This document shows positions 10,780 to 20,220 of a stretch of 64,000 nucleotides of DNA, piece by piece. Position 1 is the stretch's first letter, and the number at the start of each line of letters is the position of its first letter. The notes beneath the pieces were generated by a model. It made no database searches, was not told the origin of the DNA, and saw only the letters and a list, made by a program, of their open reading frames with translations. The stretch comes from Vibrio qingdaonensis. Lineage in GTDB: Bacteria; Pseudomonadota; Gammaproteobacteria; Enterobacterales; Vibrionaceae. A program made the translations under genes and the position numbers. Where the stretch lies: the NCBI RefSeq assembly GCF_026191675.1, contig NZ_JAKRRY010000010.1:62001-126000 (forward strand). The letters run 5' to 3'.

Positions 10780-11721
10780 CTATAGATAGCGAGAGTTAGT
10801 GAGTGAATGATCGGGAAGAGACTTAAAGCGTTTGTGCATCCATAACCATTGTTCTGGCGCTCGCAAGATAATCTCTTCAACATAGTGGTTCATGTAGGCT
10901 GCTGCGGCGACATCGTCTTTTCGGGGGTATTGATCTTCGATAGATTGACCTGCAATGATTTCATACTTGCCATCGGAATTTCGAAAGCCAGAGCCCGGAA
11001 CAATGGCGCAGCGACTGGTGTGAGCCAATATGCTGGTACCTGTTGTTGTACAAGTTTCTTGCACCGCGAAAAAAGGCACAAATACCGATTTATTGTGACC
11101 ATAATCTTGGTCTGGAAGATAAAAGAGACGATGACCTTGGCGCATAACCTTGATCATTTTCTTCAAATCGGTGCGGTAAATCAGTTGATTGCCGTTTCGT
11201 GTTCGTCCGCGATACTGAATGAATTCATAGGCAGGGTTGCTGTGTGGGCGATAAGCGCCATAGCCAGGTAACCCTAAAACGGCAAAAGCGCGGGCGGTAA
11301 TTTCTAAATTAAGGGCGTGCACACAGCACAGCAGCACCCCTTTATTATTCGCTTCATGTTGTTTAAGAGCCGTGATGTCCTTGACGACGAGTAAGCGCTG
11401 AAAACGCCAAGTCGGCCAAAACCAAGTGATCCCCGTTTCAATTAACGCCATACCGGAGTTTTTGAAATTCTCTTCAATAAACTCATCCATCTCTTGCTGT
11501 GTTTTATCTGGAAAGGCTAACTCGAGGTTACGACGCGCAATATCGGCGCGCTTGCCGCCAAATCTCATACCAAATTTACCGATACCACGACCTAACCTAA
11601 AGAGTAAGGAGTAGGGCAGTACATTGACGATGAGGGCGAGTAAACCAAATCCGAACCAGACACCCCAGTGTTTTGGGTGCAATAAGGATAGAGTGAAATC
11701 GGGTTTCTTATCTATTTTCAT
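10780..11721 (-). CDS. lpxL: lipid A secondary acyltransferase, LpxL-type
   Basis: Second member of the LpxL/LpxM family, 313 residues, expected to transfer a fatty acyl chain onto Kdo2-lipid A. It has a basic/hydrophobic N-terminus and the catalytic H-x4-E motif in VHALNLEI. The H-x4-E form differs from the H-x4-D of the downstream paralogue. The ATG at 11721 (MKIDKKPDF) lies 5 bp after the slmA stop, so translation is probably coupled. An upstream in-frame start at 11757 would overlap slmA. Its lipid A role is well supported by family; the paralogue naming rests on gene order. Confidence 0.88.
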   Translation of the reverse strand: MKIDKKPDFTLSLLHPKHWGVWFGFGLLALIVNVLPYSLLFRLGRGIGKFGMRFGGKRADIARRNLELAFPDKTQQEMDEFIEENFKNSGMALIETGITWFWPTWRFQRLLVVKDITALKQHEANNKGVLLCCVHALNLEITARAFAVLGLPGYGAYRPHSNPAYEFIQYRGRTRNGNQLIYRTDLKKMIKVMRQGHRLFYLPDQDYGHNKSVFVPFFAVQETCTTTGTSILAHTSRCAIVPGSGFRNSDGKYEIIAGQSIEDQYPRKDDVAAAAYMNHYVEEIILRAPEQWLWMHKRFKSLPDHSLTNSRYL

Positions 11722-11726
11722 AAGGG

Positions 11727-12317
11727 TTACTGTAATTGCAATTTTAGGAGTGCCCAATATTCATCAAAGGTTGCTGTTGGTGAATACTTAAAATCAGAGC
11801 GAACGAATCGGTTCAGGCTGCCTTCAACTTGACCAAGTAATTGCGCGGCGAGAATCTTATCATCAACAGGAAAGCTTTTTCCTTCGCGAATTTTGCGCTC
11901 ACGCAAGATTTGACGTAAAGATGTCTCAATTCTTTCGTAGAGCTGATTGATACGATCGCGTAATCGTTCATTCTCAAACATCAGGGCATGACCGGAAAGT
12001 ATACGGCTGAGTCCTGGGTTACGCTCGGAAAAAACCAAAATGAGCTGTAAAACGAGTTGAATACGGGTAAGGGTATCTTTTTCTTCGTCTAGGATGCGGT
12101 TAATGCGAGACATGAGCGATTCTTCAATGAACTCAATTAATCCCTCAAACATACGAGCCTTGCTTGGGAAATGACGATAGAGCGCCGCTTCAGACACACC
12201 TACTTGCTTAGCAAGTTTAGCGGTAGTGATGCGAGAGGTGCCTTCGTTTGACTCTAGCATTTGAGCTAGAGCTTGCAGGATTTCCTCTTTTCTATTCGAC
12301 TTTCTCGTAACGGACAT
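11727..12317 (-). CDS. slmA: nucleoid occlusion factor SlmA
   Basis: TetR-fold DNA-binding protein that, bound to its chromosomal sites, blocks FtsZ assembly over the nucleoid. The 196 residues match E. coli length (198). The N-terminal HTH reads [21 protein letters not shown] and the rest is close to the SlmA family ([17 protein letters not shown]). I chose the ATG at 12317 because AGGAATAGG lies just upstream; the upstream extension to 12359 is not family-like. It leads a tight cluster with the two lipid A acyltransferases. Confidence 0.95.
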   Translation of the reverse strand: MSVTRKSNRKEEILQALAQMLESNEGTSRITTAKLAKQVGVSEAALYRHFPSKARMFEGLIEFIEESLMSRINRILDEEKDTLTRIQLVLQLILVFSERNPGLSRILSGHALMFENERLRDRINQLYERIETSLRQILRERKIREGKSFPVDDKILAAQLLGQVEGSLNRFVRSDFKYSPTATFDEYWALLKLQLQ

Positions 12318-12574
12318 AAATCCTATTCCTTTTTGATTACAGCTTTGCCAATTGATCACAAAAAACCTTAAGTAGACGAAATAGTGTACCTAAGGTCATT
12401 TTATCCACGTAGGTTTAGATGCTAAATGATTGAGCTAGGTAACAATCTCTGTTCAATTCTCAAGCGTTATCTGATTGCAGAAATCACGCGCGCATCTGGC
12501 ATAAACCGACGGGGTCAGCATGGGTTTTCGATTCAATGTGTCTTGCTAAGCTAACTATTCTAAATCGTGTATTG
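12318..12574. other. intergenic gap slmA / coaBC without dut
   Basis: A 257-bp gap. In E. coli, dut (dUTPase) lies between coaBC and slmA; here I find neither a dut ORF nor recognisable dut motifs on either strand. The gap probably holds the slmA promoter. Confidence 0.6.
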
Positions 12575-13786
12575 CTAATTCGTGCTCGACATTTGATCGG
12601 CAATCGTCAGTACAATGCTATGGCTGAGCGCGAGCTTGGTTGCGCAGCCTAGCGTGTGTTGACCACCATTCCAGTACACGGTAATCGTATTTGTGTCGCT
12701 ATTAAAGCCTTGTCCTTCCACAGATACATCATTTGCACAAATCATATCCAGATTCTTACGTTTGAGCTTATCTAACGCGTACGCTTCGACATCTTGAGTT
12801 TCTGCGGCAAACCCAACGGTGAATGGTCGAGAGACTGATAACGCGGCAACGGCGGCGATGATATCAGGGTTTTTCACCATCGTAATTTGCATATCATTAT
12901 TATCGGCAGTCTTCTTGATTTTCTGAGCGGCAATATCAACAGGTCGGTAGTCAGCAACGGCAGCGCATCCGATAAAGATATCGTGGCTGGTGGCTTGTGC
13001 CATGGCGGCTTGGTGCATGTCTTCAGCACTGACCACATTTATACGCTTAACACCATGTGGCGTTGTTATTGATACGGGGCCGGCAATAAGGGTGACGTCT
13101 GCGCCGAGCTGCTGGGCGGCTGAGGCTAATGCGAATCCCATTTTTCCAGAGCTATGGTTGGAAATATAGCGAACGGGGTCAATCGCTTCGCGGGTTGGAC
13201 CTGCCGTTATTACAACAGATTTACCCGCTAAAGGTTTAGGGCTAAAAAATTGCTCGCATTGCTCGACGAGCTGCATTGGTTCTAGCATGCGACCTGGACC
13301 CACATCGCCACAGGCTTGTTCACCCGCAGCAGGACCCCAAATCATCATATTGCGACGAGCAAGTGTCGCGATGTTTTCTTGGGTCGCGACATTAAGATAC
13401 ATCTGTTGATTCATGGCTGGAGAGACGGCAATCGGAGCGTCAGTCGCCAAGACTAAAGTCGTCAGTAAATCATTCCCCATGCCAGCAGACATTCTGGCGA
13501 TCAGATCAGCCGTCGCAGGGGCTAATAAAACCAAGTCAGCCCACTTTGCGAGTTCAATATGTCCCATTGATGCTTCGGCGGCTGGATCCAGCAAACTATA
13601 AGAGACAGGGCGACCAGAGACAGCTTGCATGGTGAGCGGAGTAATAAATTCTTTGGCTGCGTTTGTCATGACTACCTGAACTTGAGCACCTCGCTCAATG
13701 AGTCGACGAGTCAGCTCGGCACATTTATAAGCAGCGATACCGCCACTGATCCCAAGTAGTATTTTTTTTCCCGCCAACGTTTGCAT
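12575..13786 (-). CDS. coaBC: bifunctional CoaBC (phosphopantothenoylcysteine synthase/decarboxylase)
   Basis: Two steps of coenzyme A synthesis: CTP-dependent joining of 4'-phosphopantothenate with cysteine (CoaB, C-terminal), then FMN-dependent decarboxylation (CoaC, N-terminal). The 403 residues show the flavoprotein start [12 protein letters not shown], the active-site region AMNQQMY, the CoaC cysteine in [10 protein letters not shown] (near 158), and the CoaB part beginning [19 protein letters not shown] with a later KNPDIIA motif. AAGGAG precedes the ATG. It is divergent from radC, as in E. coli. Confidence 0.97.
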   Translation of the reverse strand: MQTLAGKKILLGISGGIAAYKCAELTRRLIERGAQVQVVMTNAAKEFITPLTMQAVSGRPVSYSLLDPAAEASMGHIELAKWADLVLLAPATADLIARMSAGMGNDLLTTLVLATDAPIAVSPAMNQQMYLNVATQENIATLARRNMMIWGPAAGEQACGDVGPGRMLEPMQLVEQCEQFFSPKPLAGKSVVITAGPTREAIDPVRYISNHSSGKMGFALASAAQQLGADVTLIAGPVSITTPHGVKRINVVSAEDMHQAAMAQATSHDIFIGCAAVADYRPVDIAAQKIKKTADNNDMQITMVKNPDIIAAVAALSVSRPFTVGFAAETQDVEAYALDKLKRKNLDMICANDVSVEGQGFNSDTNTITVYWNGGQHTLGCATKLALSHSIVLTIADQMSSTN

Positions 13787-13999
13787 AACTAGCTCCTTAA
13801 ATTTAGCTGCGGCTAAGATAGCAAATGCGTCCGAATCTCGCTACTTTCAAGCATTTCTCACTCCTTGTTCAATATAAAGAAACATCATTATTACATCGAA
13901 ATCGCGCTTATCTCGCGTCTGGGTCCTACCGGACTATCTTTCTAACGATGATTAGGAAATAACCGACATCTTCATTTATAGAATAAACAGGTGTCAGTT

Positions 14000-14674
14000 A
14001 TGGGGCTCAAATCGTTGCCGCCGGAGTCACTTCCAAGAGAAAAGCTGCTTAAGCAGGGCAGTTCAGCGTTAACCGATGCTGAACTGCTTGCTATCTTTTT
14101 GCGAACCGGCATTAAGGGCACCAATGTGATTCAGTTATCTGACTCACTCATTAAGCGCTTTGGTTCATTGCGGGCGCTCTTTTCATCGTCTGCGGAAGAC
14201 TTTTGTCAGCATAAAGGGTTGGGCGTTGCCAAGTATGTTCAATTGCAAGCGGTATTGGAAATGAGCAAGCGGTATCTGTCAGAGCAGATAGAGCGCGGCG
14301 ATGCGTTGCAAAGTGCTGAACATACCAAGCATTATTTGACGTCCATGCTTCGAGATCGCCAGCGGGAAGCCTTCTACGTGCTGTTTTTGGATAATCAGCA
14401 TCGCGTCATTGCTGATGAAGTGATGTTTGAGGGGACCATTAATGCCGCGTCAGTGTATCCGAGGGAGGTGGTTAAACGTGCACTTGCCCATAATGCTGCT
14501 GCGGTGATACTTGCCCATAACCATCCTTCTGGCATTGCTGAGCCTAGTCAAGCCGATCGGCGAATCACAAGAAGATTATCTGATGCATTGGGTTTAGTGG
14601 ATATTAGAGTGTTAGACCATTTTGTGGTGGGAGAGGGGGAAGTGGTATCATTTGCGGAAAGAGGCTGGATTTGA
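14000..14674 (+). CDS. radC: RadC family JAB/MPN-domain protein
   Basis: RadC-family protein of 224 residues with an N-terminal helix-hairpin-helix-like region (about 20-90) and a C-terminal JAMM/MPN+ metalloprotease-like fold with the metal motif [14 protein letters not shown]. The original DNA-repair role is doubtful; the molecular activity is unsettled. I prefer the ATG at 14000 over the GTG at 13991: AGGTG is properly spaced before the ATG, and MGLKSLP aligns with the usual family start. It is divergent from coaBC and followed by rpmB-rpmG. Confidence 0.92.
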   Translation: MGLKSLPPESLPREKLLKQGSSALTDAELLAIFLRTGIKGTNVIQLSDSLIKRFGSLRALFSSSAEDFCQHKGLGVAKYVQLQAVLEMSKRYLSEQIERGDALQSAEHTKHYLTSMLRDRQREAFYVLFLDNQHRVIADEVMFEGTINAASVYPREVVKRALAHNAAAVILAHNHPSGIAEPSQADRRITRRLSDALGLVDIRVLDHFVVGEGEVVSFAERGWI

Positions 14675-14831
14675 CCAGATTGGCGATGAAATTAACTTTT
14701 TATTGTAATATCTGTGAGACGGGTCTTTTGTTTTGATATTTTTCTGCTATTATTCGCGCACTAAAAGTATCATCTAACGCCAGCTCGCAGCAAAAAGATC
14801 AACAAATCCTAAAAAAGGATCTGTTCGGGTC

Positions 14832-14860
14832 TTGAGCAATGCATTGCAAGTTAGTATAAT
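14832..14860 (+). promoter_or_regulatory. sigma-70 promoter of rpmB-rpmG
   Basis: TTGAGC, an exact 17-bp spacer, then a perfect TATAAT, followed by a GC-rich discriminator (GCGCGACC) typical of stringently controlled ribosomal promoters. A leader of about 100 nt, with possible small hairpins, precedes rpmB. Confidence 0.85.
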
Positions 14861-14970
14861 GCGCGACCTTTGATAGCCTTGTATGGGTATTCCATAATGG
14901 TAAGGCCTCTTGTATTTGAGGTTCGGCCACCAAGGTTGATATCGAGCTGAAACGATTTGGAGAGACATTC

Positions 14971-15207
14971 ATGTCCCGAGTATGCCAAGTAACTGGTAAG
15001 CGTCCTGTAACGGGTAACAACCGTTCACACGCACGAAATGCTACTAAGCGTCGTTTTCTGCCGAACCTACAAACTCATCGTTTCTGGGTAGAAAGCGAAA
15101 AACGCTTTGTTAAACTACGTCTAACCGCTAAAGGTATGCGTATCATTGATAAGAAAGGCATCGATGCTGTTCTTGTTGACGTACGTGCCCGTGGCGAGAA
15201 CGTTTAA
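14971..15207 (+). CDS. rpmB: 50S ribosomal protein L28
   Basis: Large-subunit ribosomal protein, 78 residues, starting [20 protein letters not shown], the near-invariant L28 N-terminus. GGAGAG lies upstream. It is co-transcribed with rpmG, which starts 14 bp after its stop. The usual order is radC-rpmB-rpmG. Confidence 0.98.
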   Translation: MSRVCQVTGKRPVTGNNRSHARNATKRRFLPNLQTHRFWVESEKRFVKLRLTAKGMRIIDKKGIDAVLVDVRARGENV

Positions 15208-15221
15208 GAGGAATTACGCAA

Positions 15222-15389
15222 ATGGCTAAAGGCATTCGTGAGAAAATTCGTCTAGTATCTTCTGCAGGTACTGGTCACTTCTACACTACTGACAAAAACA
15301 AGCGTAACATGCCAGGTAAATTTGAGATCAAGAAATTTGATCCAGTTGTTCGCCAGCACGTTATGTACAAAGAAGCTAAAATCAAGTAA
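15222..15389 (+). CDS. rpmG: 50S ribosomal protein L33
   Basis: Large-subunit ribosomal protein of 55 residues beginning [20 protein letters not shown] and ending [10 protein letters not shown]. It has no cysteines, so it is the zinc-free (C-) form. An AGAGGAA site lies 8 nt before the ATG and overlaps the end of rpmB. A strong terminator follows. Confidence 0.98.
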   Translation: MAKGIREKIRLVSSAGTGHFYTTDKNKRNMPGKFEIKKFDPVVRQHVMYKEAKIK

Positions 15390-15418
15390 TTGATTGGTTT
15401 CAATTTGTCATGTAATGA

Positions 15419-15446
15419 AAACCCAGCTTTTAGCTGGGTTTTTTAT
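15419..15446 (+). terminator. intrinsic terminator of rpmB-rpmG
   Basis: ACCCAGC / GCTGGGT stem with a 5-nt loop and a T-run, about 30 bp after rpmG. Confidence 0.93.
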
Positions 15447-15503
15447 TGTCTGTAAGAAAGGCAACACCAGCGTGGTGCGTAGTCGTTACCTTTGTGTCAG
15501 CAA

Positions 15504-15980
15504 TTAGCTTGCACCTTGAAAATCAAACTGACGCCATGCTTCGTAAGCGATAATCGCTACCGCATTGGATAAGTTTAGGCTTCGTGCATCAGGCATCATT
15601 GGGATGCGAATGCGCTGTTCCATAGGTAGGCTATCGATAAGATCTGCGGGCAACCCGCGAGTTTCTGGACCAAATAACAGCACGTCCCCTTTTTTAAAGT
15701 TAGCATCGGTATGATGTCCCGTCGTTTTTGTCGTACAGGCAAATATACGATGCTCAGGATTATGCTCATCTAAGTAAGCAATAAACGCGGCATAGTCTTT
15801 GTGTCGTTTTACGCGGGCTAAGTCATGGTAGTCCAAGCCTGCACGTCTTACTTTCTTCTCTTCAAGATCGAAGCCTAACGGTTCGATGAGATGTAAATTG
15901 GCTCCACAGTTGGCGCTCAGGCGGATTATATTACCAGTATTAGGGGCGATTTCTGGCTCGTAGAGTGCGATATCAAACAT
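15504..15980 (-). CDS. trmL: tRNA (cytidine/uridine-2'-O-)-methyltransferase TrmL
   Basis: SPOUT-class methyltransferase that 2'-O-methylates nucleotide 34 (wobble) of tRNA-Leu isoacceptors. The 158 residues begin [21 protein letters not shown] and contain the knotted SAM-binding motifs [11 protein letters not shown] and [18 protein letters not shown]. The ATG at 15980 is favoured over a GTG at 15995 because the family starts at this position; neither has a strong ribosome site. In E. coli trmL follows cysE; here it does not. Confidence 0.95.
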   Translation of the reverse strand: MFDIALYEPEIAPNTGNIIRLSANCGANLHLIEPLGFDLEEKKVRRAGLDYHDLARVKRHKDYAAFIAYLDEHNPEHRIFACTTKTTGHHTDANFKKGDVLLFGPETRGLPADLIDSLPMEQRIRIPMMPDARSLNLSNAVAIIAYEAWRQFDFQGAS

Positions 15981-16100
15981 AACGTGACTGCTCACAATTT
16001 CTAAATATGGCGAGAGTATACCTTATGTGGTTGGCAATGTGTTCAAGGGCGGTGTATGAGAGTTCGCTGAATAAACAAAGTCGCTAAGGAGTGCTGAAAG

Positions 16101-16133
16101 CCCTATGCCAGTGGAGATGCACTGAGCATAGGG
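16101..16133. repeat. strong hairpin between M14 peptidase and trmL
   Basis: CCCTATGCCAGTG pairs with CACTG-(A)-GCATAGGG around a 6-nt loop: 13 bp with one bulged A. No T-run follows on either strand, so it is not a standard terminator. It lies after the M14 peptidase stop and before trmL on the minus strand. Confidence 0.6.
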
Positions 16134-16165
16134 ACATAGGGAGTTATTCGACTGAATTTAGCTCG

Positions 16166-17290
16166 TTAGATGCTGTCGCTCACTGCAAGGGTTGCAGCAA
16201 GCATATCGTGGCCAAAGATAACGCTGCGCTCTGGTGACCAGCCATAAAGAGGGTCAGGATAGCTATTGTTGTCCTTAAATGGCATTTCAATCGTGTACGA
16301 TAAGCAGTGGAATTGCTCGGCTACCCAATTAGAGCCGACAGTCAGGTTCGCTTTGCCTGGTTCGTCTTTGTCGTAACCGATGTCATCTTGGAATTCCGGT
16401 GTTATCGTTAATAATGCTTGTTTGAAAGTGGCCTCTAGTTTGGCAAACGCGGCGTCGTAGCTAGGGATACCTTCAGAACCGGCAGCAAAATTATAAGGGA
16501 TGGCTTCGTCACCATGGATATCGAGGAACATATCTACGCCAGTTTCTAGCATACGTTCACGAACCAAGAAGACTTCTGGACTCTGCTCCATTGAAGGGGT
16601 TTGCCACTCACGGTTGAGGTTAACCCCTGCTGCGTTAGTCCTTAGGTGTCCACGAATACTGCCATCTGGGTTCATATTCGGGACGACATACAGAACGGCT
16701 TTTTCTAGTAACGCTCGGCTCACAGTATCACTGTCATCAAGTAAGCGCTGGATCATACCTTCAATGAACCATTCCGCCATGCTTTCCCCAGGATGCTGAC
16801 GGGCAATGACCCAGATTTTCTTTTTGCCTTCTTCTGGTTCACCAAAGGTCAGCAGGCTCATGTCGTTATTGTCTAACGTATGACCAAGCGTTTCTAGCGA
16901 GCAGTGGTGCGCACTTTGCGCCATATGCAGTAGATCTTGATGGCGGTCATAGGTGTATGGAGCAAAATAAGCAAAATAAATAGAGCCATGCTCAGGAATG
17001 ACGTTGAATGAGAGCGTGTCGCCATCAAAGTCGGCGGGAATACGAAACCACTCTTCGCGATCATAAGACGCCACCACATCATAGCCTTTCCAGCCTTCAG
17101 GGTAGGCAGACTTAGCCAGATCAATCAGCTTAACGGTATGCGACTGCTCTGGTGTCGTTTCAAGGCGGAAGTGAAACCATTGATAGAATTCAGATTGGTT
17201 GTCATTGTTGATGCGCAGTTGAATGTCATCTTTGTGGTCAGCATTGACAACACATATGTTGCCACTATCGAAGTTACTAAAAATTTTCAT
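16166..17290 (-). CDS. M14-family zinc carboxypeptidase (cytosolic carboxypeptidase-like)
   Basis: Metallocarboxypeptidase of 374 residues with no signal peptide, so probably cytoplasmic. An N-terminal beta-rich domain (about 1-120) precedes the M14 catalytic domain. Zinc ligands are visible as H and E in RQHPGESMAEW and H in DIHGDEAIPYN. The substrate-binding NPDG...RTNAAGVNLNREW stretch and a late catalytic-type Glu in YTIEMPFKD are present. This resembles the bacterial homologues of eukaryotic CCP deglutamylases; the substrate is unknown. No ribosome site stands out. Confidence 0.85.
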   Translation of the reverse strand: MKIFSNFDSGNICVVNADHKDDIQLRINNDNQSEFYQWFHFRLETTPEQSHTVKLIDLAKSAYPEGWKGYDVVASYDREEWFRIPADFDGDTLSFNVIPEHGSIYFAYFAPYTYDRHQDLLHMAQSAHHCSLETLGHTLDNNDMSLLTFGEPEEGKKKIWVIARQHPGESMAEWFIEGMIQRLLDDSDTVSRALLEKAVLYVVPNMNPDGSIRGHLRTNAAGVNLNREWQTPSMEQSPEVFLVRERMLETGVDMFLDIHGDEAIPYNFAAGSEGIPSYDAAFAKLEATFKQALLTITPEFQDDIGYDKDEPGKANLTVGSNWVAEQFHCLSYTIEMPFKDNNSYPDPLYGWSPERSVIFGHDMLAATLAVSDSI

Positions 17291-17379
17291 TGGTTCTGAT
17301 ACCTTTTAGGCTAATCACTATCGGCGAGGCTATCACAAAGATAGCAGAATCTATATCGCTTGATGCCGCTATTTTTGTT

Positions 17380-18768
17380 TTAGGCCAGAGGCAGTTCTAC
17401 ACGCATTTTAAGCCCACCTAATGCGCTGCGAGAAGCCTCGATTTGACCGCTGTGTTGCAGTATGGCGCTTTGTGTAATGGCTAACCCAAGTCCCGTTCCC
17501 CCAGAGTCGCGGTCGCGCGCGGTAGAGACTCGATAGAAAGGTCGAAAAATATCGTTCAATTCATCTTCTGGAACGCCAGGTCCGTCATCTTCAACGGTGA
17601 TCAGCAGACTCTCGGTATGTTGCTGAATATCGACATTAATCACGGTGTCGCCATAGCGAATCGCATTACGAATAATATTCTCAATGGCGCTCATCAGCAG
17701 TTTAGGGTTTCCGCATACGTAGGCTTCTGGAATAGCAGAAAACGTCAGGGCTTTATTCATTTGTTCAGCCTCAAACTGCGCATCATCTAATATGGCTTCC
17801 CATAGGCTACTTGCGGGTTGATTTTCCCGAACAATATGGCTGTCGGTATTCATTCTAGAAAGCTCGAGCAACTCGCAAATCATTTGTTCTAGACGTTGTG
17901 CTTCAGTATCTATTCTCGAAAGCTCCGAGCTTTCTCCCTGTTTACGAGTAGCCAAGGCTGTTGCCATGCGTAGGCGAGTTAAGGGAGAGCGTAATTCATG
18001 AGAGATATCAGACAATAACCGTTGCTGGCCTGAAATCATCTGGTTTACGGCTGCCACCATTTGGTTAAAGCTGGTCCCGGCTTGTTTAAATTCAGAAGTG
18101 CCTTTTTCTAAGCTAGGATCTGGCTTGAACTCCCCTTTCGCCACCCGTTTGGCCGCGCGCTCTAAGCGTCTGGCTGGTTGTGTCAGTGCCCATGCCAGCC
18201 ACAGTAATAATGGTGTACTCACCGCCATAACAACGAGCAGCAGTTGGAATGGCTTATCAAACATTCGTAGTAGGAAGGGTGGTGGCTGGTTCCACTTTAA
18301 GCCAATGAATAATTGCAACTTTTGTTCGGCAAGAGTGACAGGCACTGGGCCGGCAAGCATATATTTACCATAGAGCTTTTGCATTGGCTTTTGTGGTGAT
18401 TCTACCGAAGTGATGAAATTCTTCAGCGCTTTTATTTTAAAGTCTTCATGACGTTGAGTGCTTAAAATATTACCGTCCATATCTGCGAGAAATAGCCGAG
18501 GGCCATTAGTATTTCGGTGGCTGTTGGTTCGCGTGGGCGGTTTATCAAAGCGATAGATGATTTTGCCTAGGTTGTTTTGGCCATCGAAGCGGTTTTCGAG
18601 GTTATCACGTAATTTGTATAGCCGTTCTAGATGTTCCCCTTGAACTTCTCGAGCGACTCGAGGATCAAGGTGAGGTAATGAGAGAACGGCGATAAGTACC
18701 AACAACATGGTAAACCAGAAAATGGCAAAAATACGGCCATATAAACTGGTAAAATTAGGCAGCTTCAT
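17380..18768 (-). CDS. cpxA: envelope stress sensor histidine kinase CpxA
   Basis: Inner-membrane sensor kinase/phosphatase of the Cpx envelope-stress pathway, 462 residues. TM1 (about 10-30), a periplasmic sensor domain (about 31-170), TM2 (about 172-195), a HAMP domain, the HisKA box with the phospho-acceptor His in SDISHELRSPLTRLR, and ATPase boxes N (IIRNAIRYG), G1 (DDGPGVP) and G2 (GGTGLGLAI) follow in order. The start lies 2 bp after the cpxR stop, with AAGGAG overlapping that stop, so the two are coupled. Confidence 0.96.
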   Translation of the reverse strand: MKLPNFTSLYGRIFAIFWFTMLLVLIAVLSLPHLDPRVAREVQGEHLERLYKLRDNLENRFDGQNNLGKIIYRFDKPPTRTNSHRNTNGPRLFLADMDGNILSTQRHEDFKIKALKNFITSVESPQKPMQKLYGKYMLAGPVPVTLAEQKLQLFIGLKWNQPPPFLLRMFDKPFQLLLVVMAVSTPLLLWLAWALTQPARRLERAAKRVAKGEFKPDPSLEKGTSEFKQAGTSFNQMVAAVNQMISGQQRLLSDISHELRSPLTRLRMATALATRKQGESSELSRIDTEAQRLEQMICELLELSRMNTDSHIVRENQPASSLWEAILDDAQFEAEQMNKALTFSAIPEAYVCGNPKLLMSAIENIIRNAIRYGDTVINVDIQQHTESLLITVEDDGPGVPEDELNDIFRPFYRVSTARDRDSGGTGLGLAITQSAILQHSGQIEASRSALGGLKMRVELPLA

Positions 18769-18770
18769 CG

Positions 18771-19454
18771 TTACTCCTTAACAAACAGGTAGCCTCGGCC
18801 ACGCAGTGTTTTAATTCTAGGCTTACCATCTTGTTTTTCTGGTAATTTCTTTCTTAAGTTGGAGACGTGCATATCAACCGCACGGTCAAAAGCGGACAAT
18901 CGTTTTCCTAAGACATCTAGACTGAGTGCCTCTTTTGTCAGGGTTTCACCGGGCTTTAAAACGAAGTAATGCAGCAGTGCAAATTCGGTACTAGTGAGCT
19001 CTATTGCTTGGCCTTGGCATGTGGCTTCTTGCTTGCCGGGGAAGACCTCAATGTCGTCGAAGCGCACGCAATCACGGCTCGGTTCTGCTTGGATGGATTG
19101 TGTTCGGCGCAAAATAGCCTTAATGCGTGCTAAAAGCTCTCGATCGCTAAAAGGTTTAGGAAGGTAATCATCGGCACCAAGTTCCAGACCAATCACCCGA
19201 TCTATCTCTTCGCCTTTCGCTGTTAGCATTAGCACCGGTGTCTGCCATTGTTCTCGTAGTTTTTTCAACGTGTCCATACCATTGAGGCGCGGCATCATGA
19301 CGTCCATTAATACAAGATCGATGTCGTGGTTCATCGCTTCCAATCCGGCTAAGCCGTCATTGGCCTCACTAACCTGAAACCCTTCAAAGCTTAATATGTC
19401 TTTTAACAGGCTTGTGAGTTCGGTGTCATCATCAATAATCAGAATATTCATCAT
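18771..19454 (-). CDS. cpxR: envelope stress response regulator CpxR
   Basis: OmpR-family response regulator, 227 residues. Receiver domain with the acidic pair in IIDDDTE, the phospho-acceptor Asp in LVLMDVMMPRLNG and a conserved Lys in DYLPKPF; winged-helix C-terminal domain ending KTLRGRGYLF. Two tandem ATGs (19454 and 19451) are both usable; an AAGAG element precedes them. It is divergent from cpxP across a gap with a clear CpxR box, implying autoregulation. Confidence 0.97.
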   Translation of the reverse strand: MMNILIIDDDTELTSLLKDILSFEGFQVSEANDGLAGLEAMNHDIDLVLMDVMMPRLNGMDTLKKLREQWQTPVLMLTAKGEEIDRVIGLELGADDYLPKPFSDRELLARIKAILRRTQSIQAEPSRDCVRFDDIEVFPGKQEATCQGQAIELTSTEFALLHYFVLKPGETLTKEALSLDVLGKRLSAFDRAVDMHVSNLRKKLPEKQDGKPRIKTLRGRGYLFVKE

Positions 19455-19518
19455 GGGGCATCTCTTAAAAACTAACTGCGTGGTAATAATAATGCGTTAA
19501 TTATTGTAAATATCTATC

Positions 19519-19533
19519 TTTACGATTCTTTAC
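19519..19533. promoter_or_regulatory. CpxR box between cpxR and cpxP
   Basis: TTTAC-GATTC-TTTAC is an exact match, read on the minus strand, to the CpxR consensus GTAAA-N5-GTAAA. Further half sites lie nearby: GTAAA at 19506-19510 and TTTAC at 19550-19554. A possible cpxP -10 element TATACT lies at 19571-19576. The box fits activation of both divergent units by phosphorylated CpxR. Confidence 0.85.
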
Positions 19534-19637
19534 GCTCTACGTGCGTTGCTTTACGTACTAAGTTCTATTCTATACTCAAGCGCTGCAAAGCAAACGGATG
19601 CAAACGCAGCTATCTTCAAAAAACAAAGGTATTGATT

Positions 19638-20141
19638 ATGAAATTAGCAAAAAAACTTGTTCTTGTAGCTGCGGTCCTTCCCCTTACTTTCGCAACCGCG
19701 AGTGCTTTAGCGTATGGCGGCAAAGGCGGCCATCATGGTAAAGGTGGTGAAGGTCAGTGTGGTGGTTTTGACCGTAAAGTGTTTAGCCAGCTTGATTTGA
19801 CGGATGCGCAGAAAGAGCAAATGAAAGAGATGCGTCAATCCATGAAGTCAGAAATGAAGACGAAATTCAGCGAGAATGCAGCGACTAAAGCCTCAGAAAT
19901 GCAGACCCGTCATCAAAAAATGCAAGACGTCGTCCTTGCTGATACGTTTGATGCTGCCGCAGCCAACGAACTTGCTTCTGAAATGGTCGCTACGCAAACC
20001 GAGCGTCGCGTTAAAATGATGGAAAAGCAACATGAGATGCTCAGCATCTTGACGCCAGAGCAAAAAGCTAAGCTTAAAGAAGTACAGCAAGAGCGCATGC
20101 AAAAGTGCGTAAGCAAAATGGAATCAAGAGCGGCAAAGTAA
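19638..20141 (+). CDS. cpxP: periplasmic Cpx inhibitor/adaptor CpxP
   Basis: Small periplasmic protein that restrains CpxA signalling and helps clear misfolded proteins. The 167 residues have a signal peptide (MKLAKKLVLVAAVLPLTFA..., cleavage about residue 26), a Gly/His/Lys-rich stretch, then a helical, Met- and Lys-rich body with LTDAQKEQMKEMR and LTPEQKAKLKE, the paired LTxxQ-type motifs of the CpxP/Spy family. The ATG at 19638 with AAAGG upstream is chosen over a TTG two codons earlier. It is divergent from cpxRA. Confidence 0.93.
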   Translation: MKLAKKLVLVAAVLPLTFATASALAYGGKGGHHGKGGEGQCGGFDRKVFSQLDLTDAQKEQMKEMRQSMKSEMKTKFSENAATKASEMQTRHQKMQDVVLADTFDAAAANELASEMVATQTERRVKMMEKQHEMLSILTPEQKAKLKEVQQERMQKCVSKMESRAAK

Positions 20142-20190
20142 CGCGATTTCTACTAATGGACTTCACTTAGCTTCGCTGTGGATATATTTT

Positions 20191-20220
20191 AAAAGTGGCC
20201 AATTGGCCACTTTTTCTATT
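20191..20220 (+). terminator. intrinsic terminator after cpxP
   Basis: AAAAGTGGCC-AATT-GGCCACTTTTT, a perfect stem with a T-run, about 50 nt past the cpxP stop. Confidence 0.92.

Noticed and set aside
12318..12574. Degenerate dut pseudogene
   Set aside because: No dUTPase motif could be recovered in any frame, so I report a plain gap.
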